Part shown: in pieces, positions 9,277 to 18,825 of the stretch | Layout of the letters: each line of letters opens with the position of its first letter | Numbering within the stretch: the first letter of the stretch is position 1 | DNA from: Paracoccus endophyticus | GTDB taxonomy: Bacteria; Pseudomonadota; Alphaproteobacteria; Rhodobacterales; Rhodobacteraceae | Assembly: GCF_003286075.1 (NCBI RefSeq) | Contig: NZ_QLUV01000007.1 | Span: forward strand, 85,169 to 149,168 | Direction: 5' to 3' | DNA: 64,000 nucleotides | Program-made: the position numbers and the translations under genes | Notes under the pieces: model-generated | Database searches by the model: none | What the model was told of the DNA's origin: nothing | Seen by the model: the letters and a program-made list of their open reading frames with translations, nothing else

Positions 9277-10460
9277 GCCGCGCCCCTTCCTGCGTGGTCG
9301 CGGTCCGCTGCGGCATCGCGGCGGGCCTGGCCGTCCCAGTCCAGCACGGCTCCCAGGCTGTCGGGGCTGGCTGCAAAGCCCGCGCGCCCCGAGGCCGCCG
9401 TCAGCGCCCGATCCACGGCCGGCGCCATGTCGGTGAACCGGATGCGCCCGGCGATGAAATCGTCCAGCGCCTGTTCCTTGGCGGCGTTGAAGACCGCACC
9501 CGCAGCGCCCCCTGCCGCGATCACCTGCCGCGCCAGCCCCAGCGCGGGCCAGCGCGTCTCGCAGGGCGTGCGGAACGTCAGGCTGCCCAGCGCAGCCAGA
9601 TCCAGCCGCGGCAGGCCCAGGGGCTTGCGCCGCGGCCAGTGCAGCGCATGGCCGATGGCATGGCGCATGTCGGGCGGGCCCAGATGCGCCAGCGTGCCGC
9701 CATCGGCATAGCCCACCATGGCGTGCACGATGGATTCGGGATGCACCAGCACCTCGATCCTCTCGGCGGGCAGCGCGAAAAACTCATGCGCCTCGATGAC
9801 TTCCAACGCCTTGTTGAACATCGAGGCGCTGTCGATGGTGATCCGCTGACCCATGTCCCAGTTGGGGTGGCGCGATGCCTCGGCCACGGTTGCCTGCGAC
9901 AGACGCTCCAGCGGCCAGTCGCGGAACGCACCGCCCGAGGCGGTGATCGTCACACGCTCGACAGCATCGATGTTCTCGCGCTCAAGACATTGAAAGATAG
10001 CTGAATGTTCTGAATCGACCGGCAGGATGGTGGCGCCGGCGCGGGTCGCCGCGCCCATCAGCAGGGGACCGGCCGCGACCAGGCTTTCCTTGTTGGCCAG
10101 CGCCAGCACGCCGCCGCGTTCTGCCACGCGCAGGCCCGGCGCGAGCCCCGCCGCGCCGACGATCGCCGACAGGACCCAATCGGCCGGCCGGTCGGCCGCG
10201 TCGATCACCGCCTGCCGGCCGCCGGCGGCCTCGATCCCCGTGCCCGCCAGGGCCTCTTGCAGGGCGGGCAGCAGCGTCTCGTCGGCGATCACGGCCAGTT
10301 CGGCGTGCAGCGCGCGTGCCATCCGGGCCAGTCGTGCGACGTTGCGCCCGCCGGTCAGCGCAACCGTGCGCCATTGCGCGGGTCCGCCCGACCCCATCAG
10401 CAGGTCGAATGCGCTTTCCCCGACCGAGCCGGTCGCGCCGAAGATCGAAACGCTGCGCAT
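9273..10460 (-). CDS. dxr: 1-deoxy-D-xylulose-5-phosphate reductoisomerase
   Basis: Dxr catalyses the committed step of the MEP isoprenoid pathway, converting DXP to 2-C-methylerythritol 4-phosphate with NADPH and a divalent metal. The 395-residue protein begins MRSVSIFGATGSVGES, a Rossmann NADPH site at residues 8-14. It carries the metal-binding motif PVDSEHSAIFQCL and the substrate loop ITASGGAFRDWP. The start at 10460 is chosen because it gives the family N-terminus; the frame is open 25 codons further but that stretch is unrelated. It lies 1 bp after the cdsA stop. Confidence 0.95.
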   Translation of the reverse strand: MRSVSIFGATGSVGESAFDLLMGSGGPAQWRTVALTGGRNVARLARMARALHAELAVIADETLLPALQEALAGTGIEAAGGRQAVIDAADRPADWVLSAIVGAAGLAPGLRVAERGGVLALANKESLVAAGPLLMGAATRAGATILPVDSEHSAIFQCLERENIDAVERVTITASGGAFRDWPLERLSQATVAEASRHPNWDMGQRITIDSASMFNKALEVIEAHEFFALPAERIEVLVHPESIVHAMVGYADGGTLAHLGPPDMRHAIGHALHWPRRKPLGLPRLDLAALGSLTFRTPCETRWPALGLARQVIAAGGAAGAVFNAAKEQALDDFIAGRIRFTDMAPAVDRALTAASGRAGFAASPDSLGAVLDWDGQARRDAAADRDHAGRGAA

Positions 10461-10461
10461 G

Positions 10462-11274
10462 TCAGCCGACCACCGGCAACCAGCCGGCAAGCCCCAGCAG
10501 CGTGGCCGTGGCCAGCGATCCCGACATGGCGTCAAAGCGGTCCATCAGCCCTCCGTGTCCGGGGATCAGGCGCGAACTGTCCTTCGCGCCGACCCGCCGC
10601 TTGATCCAGCTTTCCGCGATGTCGCCCATCTGGCCGGCAAGGACCAGCAGGGGACCGATCACGATCGCGCCGGAACCCGCGCGCCCGAAGATGACCAGCA
10701 GCACGCCCAGCAGCGCAGCGCCGACCCAGCCGGCGGCCGTGCCGCTCCAGGTCTTCTTGGGGCTGATGGCGGGCCAGAACTTGGGGCCGCCGACGCTGCG
10801 GCCGACGAAATAGCCCAGCACGTCGGACAGCACGACAAGGCCGACGATCCACAGTGCCTCGCCGATGCCAAAGGTCACGCGGACCCACAGGATCCCCCAG
10901 ACCGCCAGCACCATCAGCAGCGAGAACGCGACATAGGCCACGCGCAACCCGCGCCGCGCGGCCCTTGTGCCCAGCGCCAGCGGCACGATCAGCGCCAGCG
11001 TGCCCCATGATCCGGCAAACAGCGTGGCCGCCATCGCAAGCCCTGCGGTCAGCCCGACGCCCACGACCTTGCGATGCGCGGGCACAGGCACGACAAGGCG
11101 GGTCAGTTCCCACACCAGCGCGGCGAACAGGGCGCACAGGCCGGCGGCCGCGACAGGGATCGGCAGGACCAGCAGGGCCGTGCCCGCGACCAGGATGATC
11201 AGCGCAGACCCCATACGCTCTGCTAGATCCGGCCACCGGCCGGCTGGGGCGACACGGGGCGGCCGGGGCGTCAT
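10462..11274 (-). CDS. cdsA: Phosphatidate cytidylyltransferase CdsA
   Basis: CdsA makes CDP-diacylglycerol from phosphatidate and CTP, the branch point for all membrane phospholipids. The 270-residue protein has seven or more hydrophobic segments and the family signature near the C-terminus, seen here as SWIKRRVGAKDSS followed by IPGHGGLMDRFD. The ATG at 11274 overlaps the uppS stop by 3 bases and gives the normal length. The reading frame is open further upstream, but only antisense-like low-complexity sequence lies there. Confidence 0.94.
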   Translation of the reverse strand: MTPRPPRVAPAGRWPDLAERMGSALIILVAGTALLVLPIPVAAAGLCALFAALVWELTRLVVPVPAHRKVVGVGLTAGLAMAATLFAGSWGTLALIVPLALGTRAARRGLRVAYVAFSLLMVLAVWGILWVRVTFGIGEALWIVGLVVLSDVLGYFVGRSVGGPKFWPAISPKKTWSGTAAGWVGAALLGVLLVIFGRAGSGAIVIGPLLVLAGQMGDIAESWIKRRVGAKDSSRLIPGHGGLMDRFDAMSGSLATATLLGLAGWLPVVG

Positions 11275-12011
11275 GCGGCGCCGAAACGACGTTGGCGCTG
11301 GCTGGTGCGGTCCAGGATCTCGGCCAGATGCGCGGGGCTGAAGTCGGGCCACAGCACCGGGGTGAACTCGTATTCCGAATAGGCTGCCTGGAACGGCAGG
11401 AAGTTCGAGGTGCGATGCTCGCCCGAGGTGCGGATCACCAGATCCGGGTCGGGCTGGCCCGCGGTGTCCAGGCAATCGGCCAGGTCGGCCTCGGACGGGG
11501 CGGTGATCTCGCCCTGTGCGATGCGGCTGGCCAGCCGCGCGGCGGCGCGGGTCAGCTCGTCCCGCCCGCCATAGTTGATGGCGACCGTCAGGTTCAGGCG
11601 GGTGTTGGCGGCGGTCCGCGCCTCGATGCCGGCCATCAGCGCCTGCAGCTTGGGGTCCAGCCGCTCGCGCCCCCCGATAAAGCGCATCCGCACGCCCTCG
11701 GCCGACATGGCGGCGGCCTCGCGCTGGATATAGCGGGCAAAGATGCCCATCAGTCCCAGCACTTCCTCGGTCGAACGCTTCCAGTTCTCGGTCGAGAAGG
11801 CATAGAGGGTCAGCCAGTTGACCCCAAGATCGGGGCAGGCCCGCACGATCTGCTTGACCCGTTCGGCCCCGCGGCGATGGCCGACCAGCCTAGGCCAGCT
11901 GCGTTCCGTGGCCCAGCGCCCGTTTCCGTCCATGATGATGGCGACGTGGCGTGCGCGGGGTGCACCAGCGGCGGACAGGGACGCCAGCACCGGCGCGGCA
12001 TCGGCGGACAT
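11271..12011 (-). CDS. uppS: Undecaprenyl diphosphate synthase UppS
   Basis: UppS is the cis-prenyltransferase that builds the C55 carrier lipid used for peptidoglycan, O-antigen and capsule. The 246-residue protein contains IIMDGNGRWA with catalytic D28, the GHRRGAE substrate motif, the TLYAFSTENWKR stretch and a C-terminal RTSGEHRTSNFLPFQ region, all hallmarks of the Z-type family. It begins 4 bp after the frr stop and overlaps cdsA, so it is inside the same transcription unit. Confidence 0.96.
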   Translation of the reverse strand: MSADAAPVLASLSAAGAPRARHVAIIMDGNGRWATERSWPRLVGHRRGAERVKQIVRACPDLGVNWLTLYAFSTENWKRSTEEVLGLMGIFARYIQREAAAMSAEGVRMRFIGGRERLDPKLQALMAGIEARTAANTRLNLTVAINYGGRDELTRAAARLASRIAQGEITAPSEADLADCLDTAGQPDPDLVIRTSGEHRTSNFLPFQAAYSEYEFTPVLWPDFSPAHLAEILDRTSQRQRRFGAA

Positions 12012-12015
12012 GGCG

Positions 12016-12585
12016 TCAGACCTGCATGATTTCGGCTTGCTTCGATTCGAGCGCCTTGTCCACTTCGGCGATCATCCTGTCGGTCAGGTCCTGGACCGCG
12101 GCTTCCCAGAACTTCTGGTCGTCTTCGGCCATACCCTTGGCGCGGGCCTTCTTGACCTGGTCCATCCCGTCCCGGCGCACGTTGCGGATGGCGACGCGGG
12201 CGTGTTCGGCGTATTGCGCGGCGACCTTGGTCAGCTCGCGCCGGCGCTCCTCGTTCAACTCGGGGATCGGCAGCATGATGATGGTGCCGTTCAACTGCGG
12301 GTTGATGCCCAGCCCGCTTTCGCGGATGGCTTTTTCGGCCCTGCCGACCAGGGCCTTGTCCCAGATGTTGATGGTGACCATCCGCGGCTCGGGCACGTTC
12401 ACCGTGCCGATCTGGTTCAGCGGCGTGGGCGAGCCGTAGGCGTCCACCATGATCGGATCGACCATGCTGGCCGAGGCGCGTCCGGTGCGCAGCGACGAGA
12501 ATTCCTGACGCAGGCTTTCCATCGCGCCCTTCATGCGGCGCTCAATGTCATCCGTGTCGATCTCGATCTCGTCGGCCATCGCCAT
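12016..12585 (-). CDS. frr: Ribosome recycling factor
   Basis: RRF, with EF-G, splits post-termination ribosomes. The 189-residue sequence is full length. It has the alternating helical domain I, the [15 protein letters not shown] motif, the domain II strand region [17 protein letters not shown], and the terminal RDLTDR-like helix ([14 protein letters not shown]). Two near-adjacent start codons occur (MAMADEIE), 12585 and 12579. It lies upstream of uppS with 4 bp spacing. A metallo-hydrolase gene separates it from pyrH, which is unusual. Confidence 0.96.
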   Translation of the reverse strand: MAMADEIEIDTDDIERRMKGAMESLRQEFSSLRTGRASASMVDPIMVDAYGSPTPLNQIGTVNVPEPRMVTINIWDKALVGRAEKAIRESGLGINPQLNGTIIMLPIPELNEERRRELTKVAAQYAEHARVAIRNVRRDGMDQVKKARAKGMAEDDQKFWEAAVQDLTDRMIAEVDKALESKQAEIMQV

Positions 12586-12660
12586 GCTCGCAGGTTGTTT
12601 TTCGGCTCTATAGCGGCTGGGGACCAGGCTTGTACAGGTGTGCCGCCGCGCGCAGGCCGT

Positions 12661-13560
12661 TCACGGCGCCTCATAGGCGCTGCCGTCGGCGGCGTGTCGC
12701 GGCGCGGCCACATACCTGCCCTTGGACGGGACCGCGACAGTGCGGAACTCGGCCGCCAGCCGGTCCAGCGCGCCCCGCATCTCGGGGCCGCGCATGGGCT
12801 GGCCGTGGAATGTCAGCGCAAGTTCGGGGCGCAGGGCGGCCAGGCGGCGCACCGACTCCTCGGCGGCCTGCCAGTCGATGGTGAAATACATCGGCGGGCC
12901 GTGCATCTGCGGCTCCTGCCGGGCGACGTCATAGGCCGATTCCTGTCCCGTCGTGCAGAAGGCGTCGCCCACGATCAGCGCGCCGTCCTGCTCGCGCCAC
13001 AGCGAGACATGGCCGACCGAATGGCCGGGCGTGTGAACCCAGCGCCAACCCGGCATGAACGGCACGCTGCCGTCCTCGGGCAAGGCCCGCAACCGGGCGC
13101 CCACATCGACGGGCCGGGTCGGATACAGCCGCGACAGGCGCGCCATCAGGCCGCCCCCCACGCCCGGATCGGCGGGGGGATAGGCGGCGCTGCCGTTCAG
13201 GTAGGGATGTTCCAGCGGATGCGCGTGGACGGGGACGTCCCACGCCTCGGCAAGCTGTTCCAGCGCGCCGACATGGTCGAAATGCCCGTGCGTCATCACG
13301 ATGGCCGCCGGACGCGAGTCGGGGCCGAAGCGCGCCTGCGCGGCGCTGCGGATCAGGCCGGCGGTTCCGGCCAGGCCCGCGTCGATCAGCACCCAGCCCC
13401 GGTCGCCCGCACCGGCGGGACCGACAAAGACCACATTGACGATCCCCAGCCGGCGATAGGCCAGGTCGGGCGCGACCTCGTGGGTGTGATCGCGCCGCGC
13501 CGCGTCCAGTTCAGGCTCCAGCGCGCTGGCGTCGTCTGAAAGGGGGATCTGCTCGGACAT
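12661..13560 (-). CDS. MBL-fold metallo-hydrolase
   Basis: A 299-residue metallo-beta-lactamase-fold protein. The dinuclear metal motif THGHFDHVG lies at residues 90-98, with later ligands in HTPGHSVGH and in GDAFCTT. A C-terminal helical segment, including LTFHGQPMRG, resembles the LACTB2/glyoxalase II-like subgroup. No substrate can be inferred. The ATG at 13560 is preferred; an in-frame ATG at 13578 adds six residues. The gene lies between frr (75 bp downstream) and pyrH (57 bp upstream), two genes usually adjacent, so it appears to be an insertion into a conserved pair. Confidence 0.85.
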   Translation of the reverse strand: MSEQIPLSDDASALEPELDAARRDHTHEVAPDLAYRRLGIVNVVFVGPAGAGDRGWVLIDAGLAGTAGLIRSAAQARFGPDSRPAAIVMTHGHFDHVGALEQLAEAWDVPVHAHPLEHPYLNGSAAYPPADPGVGGGLMARLSRLYPTRPVDVGARLRALPEDGSVPFMPGWRWVHTPGHSVGHVSLWREQDGALIVGDAFCTTGQESAYDVARQEPQMHGPPMYFTIDWQAAEESVRRLAALRPELALTFHGQPMRGPEMRGALDRLAAEFRTVAVPSKGRYVAAPRHAADGSAYEAP

Positions 13561-13617
13561 GGACGCCTCGTGCTGCATGATCAGGCAGAACGAATGCGCC
13601 GCGTCCGGGTTCCGGCC

Positions 13618-14352
13618 CTAGCCGTGGACCCGCGTGCAGGTGCCGGTCCCGGCCAGAATGCCGCGAAAGCCGCCCGGCTCGTCCAGAGAGAACACGATGA
13701 TCGGCAGGTTGTTGTCACGGGCCAGCGCGATGGCCGAGGCGTCCATCACCGCAAGGTGCTTTTGCAGCACCTCGTCATAGCTGACGGTCTGATAGCGCTT
13801 GGCGTCCGCGTGCTTGACCGGGTCCTTGTCATAGACGCCGTCCACCTTGGTGCCCTTGAAGATGGCTTCGCAGTTCATCTCGTTGGCGCGCAGCGTGGCG
13901 GCGGTGTCGGTGGTGAAATACGGGTTGCCGGTGCCGGCGGCAAAGATGACGATGCGCTTTTTCTCGAGATGCCGGATGGCGCGGCGGCGGATGTAGGGCT
14001 CGCACACCTCGTCCATGCGGATGGCGCTGATGACGCGGCAGTGCAGGCCCTTGGCCTCCAGCGCGGACTGCATGGCCAGCGCGTTCATCACCGTGGCCAG
14101 CATCCCCATATAGTCGGCGGTCGTCCGCTCCATCCCCTGGGCGCTGCCCTGCAGCCCGCGGAAGATGTTGCCGCCCCCGATGACCATGCAGATTTCCACG
14201 CCCATGGCGTGCACCGCCTCGACCTCGTCGGCGATGCGCGCGACGGTCGGCGGGTGCAGGCCGTAGCCCTGGTCGCCCATCAGCGCCTCGCCCGAGATCT
14301 TCAGCATGACCCGGTCGAGGGGCCTTGATGCCGTGGTGATGTCGTTGGTCAT
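13618..14352 (-). CDS. pyrH: UMP kinase PyrH
   Basis: PyrH phosphorylates UMP to UDP as a hexamer and feeds pyrimidine and UDP-sugar pools. The 244-residue amino-acid-kinase-fold protein has the motif [12 protein letters not shown] near the N-terminus, the nucleotide-binding stretch [10 protein letters not shown], and [16 protein letters not shown] in the UMP site. It is the first gene of the long minus-strand envelope block and starts 96 bp from the divergent miaA gene. That gap should contain both promoters. Confidence 0.96.
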   Translation of the reverse strand: MTNDITTASRPLDRVMLKISGEALMGDQGYGLHPPTVARIADEVEAVHAMGVEICMVIGGGNIFRGLQGSAQGMERTTADYMGMLATVMNALAMQSALEAKGLHCRVISAIRMDEVCEPYIRRRAIRHLEKKRIVIFAAGTGNPYFTTDTAATLRANEMNCEAIFKGTKVDGVYDKDPVKHADAKRYQTVSYDEVLQKHLAVMDASAIALARDNNLPIIVFSLDEPGGFRGILAGTGTCTRVHG

Positions 14353-14448
14353 GGCGGCACCCGTCCTGATTTTCCCGGCGCGCAAAATGGCGCAGACAGG
14401 GGCCATGTTCAACCAGATGCCCTGGCGCGTCCCCCGCGCCCCCGTTTC

Positions 14449-15348
14449 ATGCTGAGCGTGGCCGATCCTGGCGGCGTGATCGCCGCGCTGGACCCCGAGC
14501 GCCACGTTCTGATTGCCGGGCCGACCGCGTCGGGAAAGTCGGCGCTGGCGCTGGCCATCGCCGCGCGGCAGGGCGGCGTCGTGGTCAACGCCGACGCGTT
14601 GCAGGTCTGGTCGTGCTGGCGGGTGCTGACGGCGCGGCCCACGCCGGCCGACGAGGCCGCGGCCCCGCACCGGCTGTATGGCCATGTGCCGCCCGACCGC
14701 GGCTATTCCGTCGGCGACTGGCTGTCCGAGATGGCGGCCCTGGTCGGGGGCGGCGAACGGCTGGTCGTCGCGGGCGGCACTGGGCTTTACCTGACCGCGC
14801 TGACCCGCGGTCTGGCCGTGGTGCCGCCAGTGCCCCCCGACATCCGCGCGCGCGCCGACGCCTGGCTGGCGTCCGGGGGGCTGGACGCGATGGTTGCGGC
14901 GCTGGACCCGCGCACCGCGTCGGGCATCGACCTGAGGAACCCGGCCCGCGTCCAGCGCGCGTGGGAGGTCCTGGCCGCCACCGGGCGCGGCCTGGCCGAC
15001 TGGCAGGCCGAGACGCCCCCGCCCCTGATCGCCGACAAGGACGCCGCGCGGCTGGTGGTCCAGGCCGACCGCGACCGCCTGGCGGCCCGGATCGCCGCGC
15101 GCTTCGACGCGATGCTGGACAAGGGGGCGCTGGATGAGGTCCGGGCAATGCGCCCGCGCTGGACGCCGGGTGCCCAGTGGGCGCGCGCGATCGGGGCGGC
15201 CGATCTGGTCGATCATCTGGACGGGCGAATCTCCCTGTCCGCGGCGCGGGACCGCGCGGTGATCGCCACGCGGCAGTATGCCAAGTCGCAGCGGATCTGG
15301 TTCCGCGGACGCATGCGGGACTGGGTGCCGGTGGCGGCGGCGCCCTAG
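14449..15348 (+). CDS. miaA: tRNA dimethylallyltransferase MiaA
   Basis: MiaA transfers a dimethylallyl group to A37 of tRNAs that read codons starting with U. The 299-residue protein has a P-loop GPTASGKS at residues 24-31, the [18 protein letters not shown] segment (usually DSMQ-x-Y), GGTGLYL, and the C-terminal [20 protein letters not shown] motif. The start is not certain: an in-frame GTG at 14458 would also serve. It diverges from pyrH and links isoprenoid metabolism (DMAPP) to translation. The DSMQVY motif is relaxed to NADALQVW, a variation seen in related alphaproteobacteria. Confidence 0.93.
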   Translation: MLSVADPGGVIAALDPERHVLIAGPTASGKSALALAIAARQGGVVVNADALQVWSCWRVLTARPTPADEAAAPHRLYGHVPPDRGYSVGDWLSEMAALVGGGERLVVAGGTGLYLTALTRGLAVVPPVPPDIRARADAWLASGGLDAMVAALDPRTASGIDLRNPARVQRAWEVLAATGRGLADWQAETPPPLIADKDAARLVVQADRDRLAARIAARFDAMLDKGALDEVRAMRPRWTPGAQWARAIGAADLVDHLDGRISLSAARDRAVIATRQYAKSQRIWFRGRMRDWVPVAAAP

Positions 15349-15468
15349 CCCGCCGGGCCGTTGCGGCAACATCGGTGGATCATGGTGCATTCGGTATCGT
15401 TTTCCATTGCGGAACGCATCGGCCTGCGCGATCGTTGATGTGCGACATTCCGCCGATAGGCACCCAGA

Positions 15469-16416
15469 ATGAGCATCGACCCGATTCGCAGGCTTGACAC
15501 GGAACCGCCGGTTGATAACCGGCCCGATGTCGCGGTGCTTGCCCCCACCTTGATCGACCCCCCCGAATCTGCCGCACCCGCCGCCAGGGTTCCGGCGAAC
15601 GACACGCGGCCGGCCCCCAGCCTGCGCCCTTATGCCGCGCGGCCGCGGCCCCCGGCGACCGGGGTCAGGCTGGTGCCGCTGGCCGATTTCGTCTGGGGCG
15701 GCGCGGGGCGACTGGCGGCGCGGGCACGGGGGGACCACTGCCTGATTCGCGTGACGGCCGGCGCGATGCGGATCCTGCTGCCCCGCGGCCATGCCGACCA
15801 CGCCCGGGGCAGCGTGATCTTCATCCCCGCGGGAACAGCCTTCGGGGCCCAGCCGCAACCGGGCGCTGCGGGACAGGTTCCGCTGATGACGCGCGAGTGC
15901 GCCGCAGGCCTCGACGTGCCCTTGCCGGGCGGGATGGTGGTCGGCGCGGGCGCAAGCGACGCATTCTCGGCCGATCTTGCCGCGCTGGCGGCACGGGCCT
16001 TGGACCCGCTGGCGGCGGCGACGGCGGCGTGCCGGATCGGGCTGATCTCGGCGCAACTGCACCGGCTGGCGGCGGGCGGGCCGCTGGACGGCCCCGCCCA
16101 TGACCGCCGGATCGTCGCGGATTTCATGGACCTTGCGGCCCGCGAACTGGGTCGCGGCCGGACCCTGGCTGACCTGGCCGACGCGCTGGGCATCTCGGCC
16201 GGGGCGCTGGACCGGGCCTGCCGCGCCCAGCGCGGACGCAGCGCGCTGGATCTGATCTATGACCTGCGGCTGGCCCGCGCGCGCGCCCTGCTGGCCGACC
16301 GCAGCCGCAGCCTGGGACAGATCGCCGACGCGCTGGGCTTTACCGGCGCCGCGCATCTGAACCGCGCCTTCATGGCGGCGACGGGCCGGCCGGCCGACGC
16401 GTTCCGGCCCGCGTGA
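15469..16416 (+). CDS. AraC family transcriptional regulator
   Basis: A 315-residue regulator. Residues 1-65 are Pro/Ala-rich and probably disordered. Residues 70-200 form a cupin-like sensor region ([15 protein letters not shown]). Residues 215-313 hold the double helix-turn-helix typical of AraC/XylS proteins: [20 protein letters not shown] and then [20 protein letters not shown]. The effector and target are unknown and no adjacent operon suggests one. It is flanked by 120 bp upstream and converges with rlmE. Confidence 0.85.
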   Translation: MSIDPIRRLDTEPPVDNRPDVAVLAPTLIDPPESAAPAARVPANDTRPAPSLRPYAARPRPPATGVRLVPLADFVWGGAGRLAARARGDHCLIRVTAGAMRILLPRGHADHARGSVIFIPAGTAFGAQPQPGAAGQVPLMTRECAAGLDVPLPGGMVVGAGASDAFSADLAALAARALDPLAAATAACRIGLISAQLHRLAAGGPLDGPAHDRRIVADFMDLAARELGRGRTLADLADALGISAGALDRACRAQRGRSALDLIYDLRLARARALLADRSRSLGQIADALGFTGAAHLNRAFMAATGRPADAFRPA

Positions 16417-16489
16417 CGAACTGAACCGCGACGCTCAGGATTGCCGACGCCCTTCCGATCGGCGGATCGCAGGGCGACACGCGCCGCCG

Positions 16490-17356
16490 TCACGGTTCGG
16501 CGGCACCGTCCTGTCCGGGCCGGGCCGGGTCCTGTGGTCCATCACCTTCCCCGTCGGGCCAGTCCGCCTCTGCGGGGTCCTGCGCGCTGCCTTGAGAAGG
16601 ACCGCGAAACCCTGTCGCGACCACGAATTTTTCCGATGAATCGGATCGGCTGGCGGGGGGCTTGACGTTGGCGACCTTGGCGAAGTTCTGCTTCAGCGTG
16701 GCCTGAAGCCCTCGCTCGGCCCCGCCCGCAAGCACCTTGGCCACGAAGGTGCCGCCCGGCTCGAGCACATCGAACGCGAACTGCGCCGCCGCCTCGACCA
16801 GCGCGACGATCCGCAGGTGGTCCGTGCCCTTGTGCCCGGACGCCGAGGCCGCCATGTCCGACATCACCACATCCGCGCGCCCGCCCAGCCAGCCCTTGAC
16901 CCGCGCGTCGGCATCGTCCTCCAAGAAGTCAAGCTGGTGGATCTCGGCCCCGGGGATGGGATCCACCGCCTGCAGGTCCACCCCCAGCACCGTGCCGCGC
17001 GGCTTGCCCGACCGTTCGCCCAGCGCGTTCACGCGGTCCACGGCGACCTGGCACCAGCCCCCGGGCGCACAGCCCAGATCGACCACGCGGGCGCCGGGCC
17101 TGAGAAAGCCATAGCGGTCGTCCAGTTCCAGGATCTTGTAGGCGGCGCGGCCGCGATAGCCCTCGCGCTTGGCGCGCACGACATAGGGATCGTTCAGTTG
17201 CCGCTCCAGCCACAGCGTGCTGGACAGCTTGCGCCCCTTGGCGGTCTTGACGCGCACCCGCAGGTCGCGCTGGCCGCGGCCCGAACTGGCCTTGCCCGCC
17301 CGGCTGCCCGCGCCGCCGCCCCCTGCCCCGCTGCCCTTGCCGCCATCCGCCATCAT
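16490..17356 (-). CDS. rlmE: 23S rRNA (uridine-2'-O-)methyltransferase RlmE (FtsJ/RrmJ)
   Basis: RlmE methylates U2552 in the A-loop of 23S rRNA late in 50S assembly. The 288-residue protein has a Gly/Ser-rich leader of about 45 residues, then the FtsJ methyltransferase core with the SAM motif [15 protein letters not shown]. The K-D-K-E catalytic residues appear in [32 protein letters not shown] and [11 protein letters not shown] Pro/Asp/Gly-rich tail of about 35 residues follows. Two tandem ATGs (17356, 17353) overlap the ppx stop, so ppx-rlmE translation is coupled. Confidence 0.93.
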   Translation of the reverse strand: MMADGGKGSGAGGGGAGSRAGKASSGRGQRDLRVRVKTAKGRKLSSTLWLERQLNDPYVVRAKREGYRGRAAYKILELDDRYGFLRPGARVVDLGCAPGGWCQVAVDRVNALGERSGKPRGTVLGVDLQAVDPIPGAEIHQLDFLEDDADARVKGWLGGRADVVMSDMAASASGHKGTDHLRIVALVEAAAQFAFDVLEPGGTFVAKVLAGGAERGLQATLKQNFAKVANVKPPASRSDSSEKFVVATGFRGPSQGSAQDPAEADWPDGEGDGPQDPARPGQDGAAEP

Positions 17357-18477
17357 GCCACTCCGTTCAGCCCCTCGGGCGCCAGCACCCCATCGCGCAC
17401 CATCTGGGCATAGAGCAAGCCCTCGCGCAGGCCGCGGTCGGCCACCGACATGCGGTTGGTCGGCCAGACCCGCATCAGGGTCTGCAGGATCGCCGCGCCC
17501 GACATGATCAGCGCATGCCGTTCCCGGCCGATCCGTGGATCGGTCCGCCGCCCCTCGGGGCCCAGTGCAAGATAGTCGTGGATCACCCGGTCGATCTGCG
17601 CGGTCGTCATCACCAGCCCGTCCACCTTGGTGCGGTCATAGCGCCGCAGGCCCAGGTGGCTGGCCGCGACCGTCGTCACCGTTCCCGACGTCCCGATGAT
17701 CTGGAAGTCGTCGGCCGGAAGGCGCGCCGTGGCATAGGGCGTGAAGTTCGCCAGCATCTCCTCGAAATGCCAGCTCATCAGCGCGAATCGGCCGGGGTCG
17801 TCCTCGACATCGTCGAACTGGTCGCGCAGGGTCGCGACCCCCAGGGGCACGCTGATCCAGTCCACGACACGGGCGGCCCCTGGCGTGGTGTCGCCGAATC
17901 CGTCCGACAGCCGCATGATGGACCGCGGCCGTTCCGCCGGCTCGACCCCGCTGAGGTCGATCCAGACCAGCTCGGTCGAGCCGCCGCCGATGTCCACCAC
18001 CAGCAACTGCTCGGTGCGCAGGCTGACCAGCGGCGCGCACGAGATCACGGCCAGCCGCGCCTCCTCCTCGGGGCCGATGACCTCGATCGGCAGGCCGGTC
18101 TCGCGCTGGATGGTGCGCATGAAATCGCGGCTGTTGCGCGCACGCCGGCACGCCTCGGTCGCGACCAGCCGCATGCGGGTGACGCCGTGGCTCTCAAGCT
18201 TGCGGCGGCAGACCTGCAGGGCATGGACCGTCCGCGCCATCGACTGGCGCGACAGGCGGTTGGAGGCCTCGAGACCCAGCCCGAGCTGGACCGGCTTCGA
18301 GAAGCTGTCGATCACCTGGAACTGACTGCCCGTGGGACGGGCGATCAGCATCCGGCAACTGTTGGTTCCCAGATCGAGCGCCGCGTACAGCGACGACTCG
18401 TCGGGCTTGCGGGTGCAGGCAGGCTCAACCGTCGGTGTTGGGAACGCGTCCGCACCCGCGGGACGCTTGGGCGTCAT
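17353..18477 (-). CDS. Ppx/GppA family phosphatase (exopolyphosphatase-like)
   Basis: Members of this ASKHA-fold family remove terminal phosphate from polyphosphate or hydrolyse pppGpp. The 374-residue protein has the first phosphate-binding motif [14 protein letters not shown] near residue 33 and the second, [16 protein letters not shown], near residue 160. It lacks the extra C-terminal HD-like domain of long exopolyphosphatases, so which substrate it prefers is unclear. It overlaps rlmE by 4 bp. Another polyphosphate enzyme, PPK2, is encoded at 34.6 kb. Confidence 0.88.
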   Translation of the reverse strand: MTPKRPAGADAFPTPTVEPACTRKPDESSLYAALDLGTNSCRMLIARPTGSQFQVIDSFSKPVQLGLGLEASNRLSRQSMARTVHALQVCRRKLESHGVTRMRLVATEACRRARNSRDFMRTIQRETGLPIEVIGPEEEARLAVISCAPLVSLRTEQLLVVDIGGGSTELVWIDLSGVEPAERPRSIMRLSDGFGDTTPGAARVVDWISVPLGVATLRDQFDDVEDDPGRFALMSWHFEEMLANFTPYATARLPADDFQIIGTSGTVTTVAASHLGLRRYDRTKVDGLVMTTAQIDRVIHDYLALGPEGRRTDPRIGRERHALIMSGAAILQTLMRVWPTNRMSVADRGLREGLLYAQMVRDGVLAPEGLNGVA

Positions 18478-18649
18478 GACGAAACGCCCTCCGATTTCTC
18501 AAGTTATCCCCAAGCTAGACCCGCGATGCCCCCCGATCAACCCTTCGGCAGAAAATTGCCCGGCCCCCGCCGCCCGGACGGCACGGCCTGGGGGCCTTGT
18601 GTCGCCCCGGCCGCCGCCCTAGCATCAGGGGCGCTTGCAGGAATTGCCC

Positions 18650-18820
18650 ATGATCGTCATCGCCGCCCTTGTTCTTGGCGCCCTGTGGGGCGATCTGCGC
18701 GCACGGCGGCGGAACGGCAACGGCAAGGACCGCCTGCAGTATGCCGCGGTCCATGGCATCGCGTTCGCCATCGTGGGATTGTTCGCAACGATCCTGATCG
18801 ATCGCGCGCTGCGGGGCTAG
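18650..18820 (+). CDS. Small membrane protein, 56 residues, unknown function
   Basis: The ORF starts MIVIAALVLGALWGDLRA after a GCAGGA ribosome-binding site about 7 bp upstream. Two hydrophobic segments (residues 2-15 and 33-52) flank a basic loop RARRRNGNGKDRLQ. The stop is 5 bp before the VWA gene start, which supports a real two-gene unit. I do not recognise a named family. Short proteins of this layout are common, uncharacterised neighbours of VWA/CoxE-like genes, but that link is inference. Confidence 0.6.
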   Translation: MIVIAALVLGALWGDLRARRRNGNGKDRLQYAAVHGIAFAIVGLFATILIDRALRG

Positions 18821-18825
18821 GCCCG

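Noticed and set aside
14353..16356. Long minus-strand extension of the pyrH frame through miaA and the AraC gene
   Set aside because: PyrH has a clear start at 14352 with normal length; the upstream part is antisense to real genes.
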